DNA of 6,412 nucleotides from CAZKFA01 sp964551925. GTDB lineage: Bacteria; Cyanobacteriota; Vampirovibrionia; LMEP-6097. Both the position numbers and the translations under genes were made by a program. The notes beneath the pieces are model-generated. The model had not been told where the DNA came from and made no database searches. It saw nothing but the letters and a program-made list of their open reading frames with translations. The stretch lies in assembly GCA_964551925.1 (NCBI GenBank), contig CAZKFA010000048.1:1-6412 (forward strand), read 5' to 3'. Below, piece after piece: positions 4,299 through 6,412 of the stretch. How positions within the stretch are numbered: the first letter of the stretch is position 1; each line of letters begins with the position of its first letter.

Positions 4299-6412
4299 AT
4301 GTTTAATATAAAAGAAATGGAATTTAAGATCGCAGGACAAGATATCAAAGTCAGCACAGGTAAATTAGCTAAACAAACAACTGGTTCAGTAGAGATTCGC
4401 TGCAAAGATACTATTCTATTAGTTACTGTAACAGCTAGCGAGAAGCCTAAATCAGAACTTGATTACTTCCCATTGATGGTAGATTTCGAGGAGAAATTAT
4501 ACTCAGTAGGTAAAATACCCGGCAGCTACAATCGTCGTGAAGGTAGAGCTTCCGATAAAGCTATCCTAACGTCAAGATTAATTGATCGCCCAGTAAGACC
4601 CTTATTCAAAGAAGGCTACAAAAATGAAGTACAAATCAACGTAATGACGTTGAGCGTAGATCCAGCTGTACCACCTGATACTTTAGCAATGTTAGGAACA
4701 GGTTTCGCTCTTGAGCTTTCTGGATTACCTTTCGATGGCCCGATTGGAGCGGTGAGAGTTGCAACTGACGCCGAAGGTAAATTTATCATCAACCCATCAG
4801 AAGAGGAGCAAATCGCTTCAAAACTTGACGTGGTTGTTGCAGGTACTGAAGATTCAATCATGATGGTTGAAGCTGGTGCAAGCTTCGTTGCTGATCAAGT
4901 TGTAGTAGATGCTATTGCTCATGGACATGAGATCATCAAAGAACAAATCAAATTTATCAAAGAATTTGGCAAGAACTGTGGCGTAGTGAAACAAGAATTC
5001 ACTTCACCAGAGACTAATGCTCAATTATTAGAGATCATCCAAGCCAACGCTAAAGAAGACTTAATTGCTTCTATGCAAAAAGCAACCAAAGCTTCTCGTA
5101 GAGAGTGGTTAGCGAAAGCTCAAGAAAAAGTTGACGCTGCTATTGCTGCCCTAGGAGAAGATTCTGAACTAGCTAAATATTTAGCTGAGAATAAATTTGA
5201 GCTTGGCGCACAGATGAAAATTTTTGAGAAAAAATTATTACGTAAACAAATCAAGGAAACAGGTGTTCGCGCTGATGGCCGTGATACAACACAGGTACGC
5301 CCTCTTACTATAGAAGTAGGTCAATATCCTCGTGTACATGGAGATGGCTTATTTACTCGTGGTGACACTCAAGTTCTAGCTTTCACTAGCCTTGGTACCG
5401 AGAGAATGAGTAGATCTTTAGATGGTCTTGATTCAGAAGACGAGAAGTTCTACATGCACAATTACAACTTTCCAGCATGGTCAGTTGGTGAGGTTAGACC
5501 TAATCGTGGACCGGGTCGTAGAGAGATTGGACATGGCGCCTTAGCAGAAAGAGCTATTATTCCAGCACTTCCTAGTCGCGACGTGTTCCCTTATGCAATC
5601 AGAGTAGTATCAGAAGTTCTTGAATCAGCAGGTTCTACTTCTATGGCTGCGACTTGTGCATCCTCTCTATCATTATTCGATGCTGGAGTACCGATGGCTT
5701 GTCCAGTTGCTGGTATAGCAATGGGTTTGATCCAAGAACCAGATAAAGCAATAGTGTTAACTGATATTCATGAGCTAGAGGATTTCCTTGGCGATATGGA
5801 TTTTAAGGTAGCCGGTAATGATTCTGGTATCTCTGCTTTGCAGATGGATATCAAGGTCAAAGGTATCCCAATGAACACACTGAGCGAAGCTATCAAACAA
5901 GCTCGCACAGCGCGTTTACATATATTATCGAAGATGGCTGAGATCATCGCTAAACCTAATGAGAACCTCAGACCAACTGCACCACGTGTAACTATGTTGC
6001 GTATCCAAACTGATAAGATCGGTGCGGTAATTGGACCATCTGGTAAGAATATCAAATGGATACTTGAAGCGACAGGTGTAGATATTGATATCGACGATGA
6101 TGGTAGAGTCAATATTTTCTCTAACGATCAAGCAGCTTCAGACCTAGCTAAGAAGTATGTTCTTGCTTACGCTGAAGGACCTCAAGCTGGCGAAATTTGG
6201 GAAGGTTCTGTAGTCAAGATACTTGATGATGTTGGAGCAATCGTTGAATTATTCGGCGGCAACTCTGGACTAGTCCATATCTCGCAAATCAGCACAGAGA
6301 GAGTGAATAACGTTAACGACTTCTTGAAGGTTGGCGATAAGGTCAAGGTCAAAGTCCAAGGCAAAGACTTCAAAGGCAGAATTTCTTTATCAATCAAAGA
6401 AGCTCTAGAAGA
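4299..6412 (+). CDS. pnp: Polyribonucleotide nucleotidyltransferase (PNPase), C-terminal tip outside window
   Basis: PNPase degrades RNA 3' to 5' with phosphate, and can add 3' tails in reverse, as a trimeric ring and often in the degradosome. The 704 visible codons cover nearly the whole protein. The first RNase PH domain (about 8-145) has LDYFPLMVDFEEKLYSVG and the RNA-contact loop GSYNRREGR (75-83). A helical linker domain (about 240-320) follows. The second RNase PH domain opens at RADGRD (324-329) and includes REIGHG and the LGDMDFKVAG block. By alignment with E. coli D486, D492 and K494, the catalytic residues are D495, D501 and K503. The KH domain has GPSG (579-582), and the S1 domain starts at 631 and is nearly complete. 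ATG 4299 follows a weak AGAGAG ribosome binding site, 88 bases after rpsO. Confidence 0.97.
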   Translation, partial: MFNIKEMEFKIAGQDIKVSTGKLAKQTTGSVEIRCKDTILLVTVTASEKPKSELDYFPLMVDFEEKLYSVGKIPGSYNRREGRASDKAILTSRLIDRPVRPLFKEGYKNEVQINVMTLSVDPAVPPDTLAMLGTGFALELSGLPFDGPIGAVRVATDAEGKFIINPSEEEQIASKLDVVVAGTEDSIMMVEAGASFVADQVVVDAIAHGHEIIKEQIKFIKEFGKNCGVVKQEFTSPETNAQLLEIIQANAKEDLIASMQKATKASRREWLAKAQEKVDAAIAALGEDSELAKYLAENKFELGAQMKIFEKKLLRKQIKETGVRADGRDTTQVRPLTIEVGQYPRVHGDGLFTRGDTQVLAFTSLGTERMSRSLDGLDSEDEKFYMHNYNFPAWSVGEVRPNRGPGRREIGHGALAERAIIPALPSRDVFPYAIRVVSEVLESAGSTSMAATCASSLSLFDAGVPMACPVAGIAMGLIQEPDKAIVLTDIHELEDFLGDMDFKVAGNDSGISALQMDIKVKGIPMNTLSEAIKQARTARLHILSKMAEIIAKPNENLRPTAPRVTMLRIQTDKIGAVIGPSGKNIKWILEATGVDIDIDDDGRVNIFSNDQAASDLAKKYVLAYAEGPQAGEIWEGSVVKILDDVGAIVELFGGNSGLVHISQISTERVNNVNDFLKVGDKVKVKVQGKDFKGRISLSIKEALE

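Noticed and set aside
5768..6397. Antisense frames in pnp
   Set aside because: They are antisense to catalytic, KH and S1 domain sequence of a conserved gene; they are chance frames.

Overview
The window is AT-rich bacterial DNA with a normal genetic code; the five complete genes end in TAA or TAG. The rpsO-pnp pair is a conserved bacterial arrangement. Phylum cannot be fixed by eye. The PNPase N-terminal half has a somewhat cyanobacterial/Melainabacteria-like feel, while an in-frame palindromic insert recalls Rickettsiales-style repeats. Both are weak inferences.

Left part (1-383, minus strand): the 5' part of a gene for an unrecognised protein whose first 50 residues look like a ribbon-helix-helix DNA-binding fold. 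Then come about 420 bases without a gene (384-802), holding four strong hairpins and repeats that match the 3' end and T-arm of the adjacent tRNA. The tRNA-Arg(ACG), with encoded CCA, lies on the minus strand at 803-879. A terminator-like hairpin sits directly before its 5' end, and a perfect TATAAT for the minus strand lies about 90 bases upstream of it.

Central part (1319-3872, plus strand): four tightly packed genes, probably one operon. They encode a small two-CBS-domain protein, a HAD-superfamily hydrolase starting at GTG, a small CoA-binding (YccU-type) protein and a cytidine deaminase. A 127-base imperfect palindrome (3158-3284) begins in the stop codon of the CoA-binding gene and is read through in frame with the deaminase. 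The stretch after it encodes a lipoprotein-like hydrophobic segment with a lipobox. The 5' end of the deaminase gene is therefore the oddest place in the window.

Right part (3877-6412, plus strand): a strong extended -10 promoter, rpsO (ribosomal protein S15), an intergenic hairpin, and pnp (polynucleotide phosphorylase), which runs off the window near the end of its S1 domain. Functionally, the right part is core translation and RNA turnover, the deaminase is pyrimidine salvage, and the roles of the CBS, HAD and CoA-binding proteins are unknown beyond their folds.
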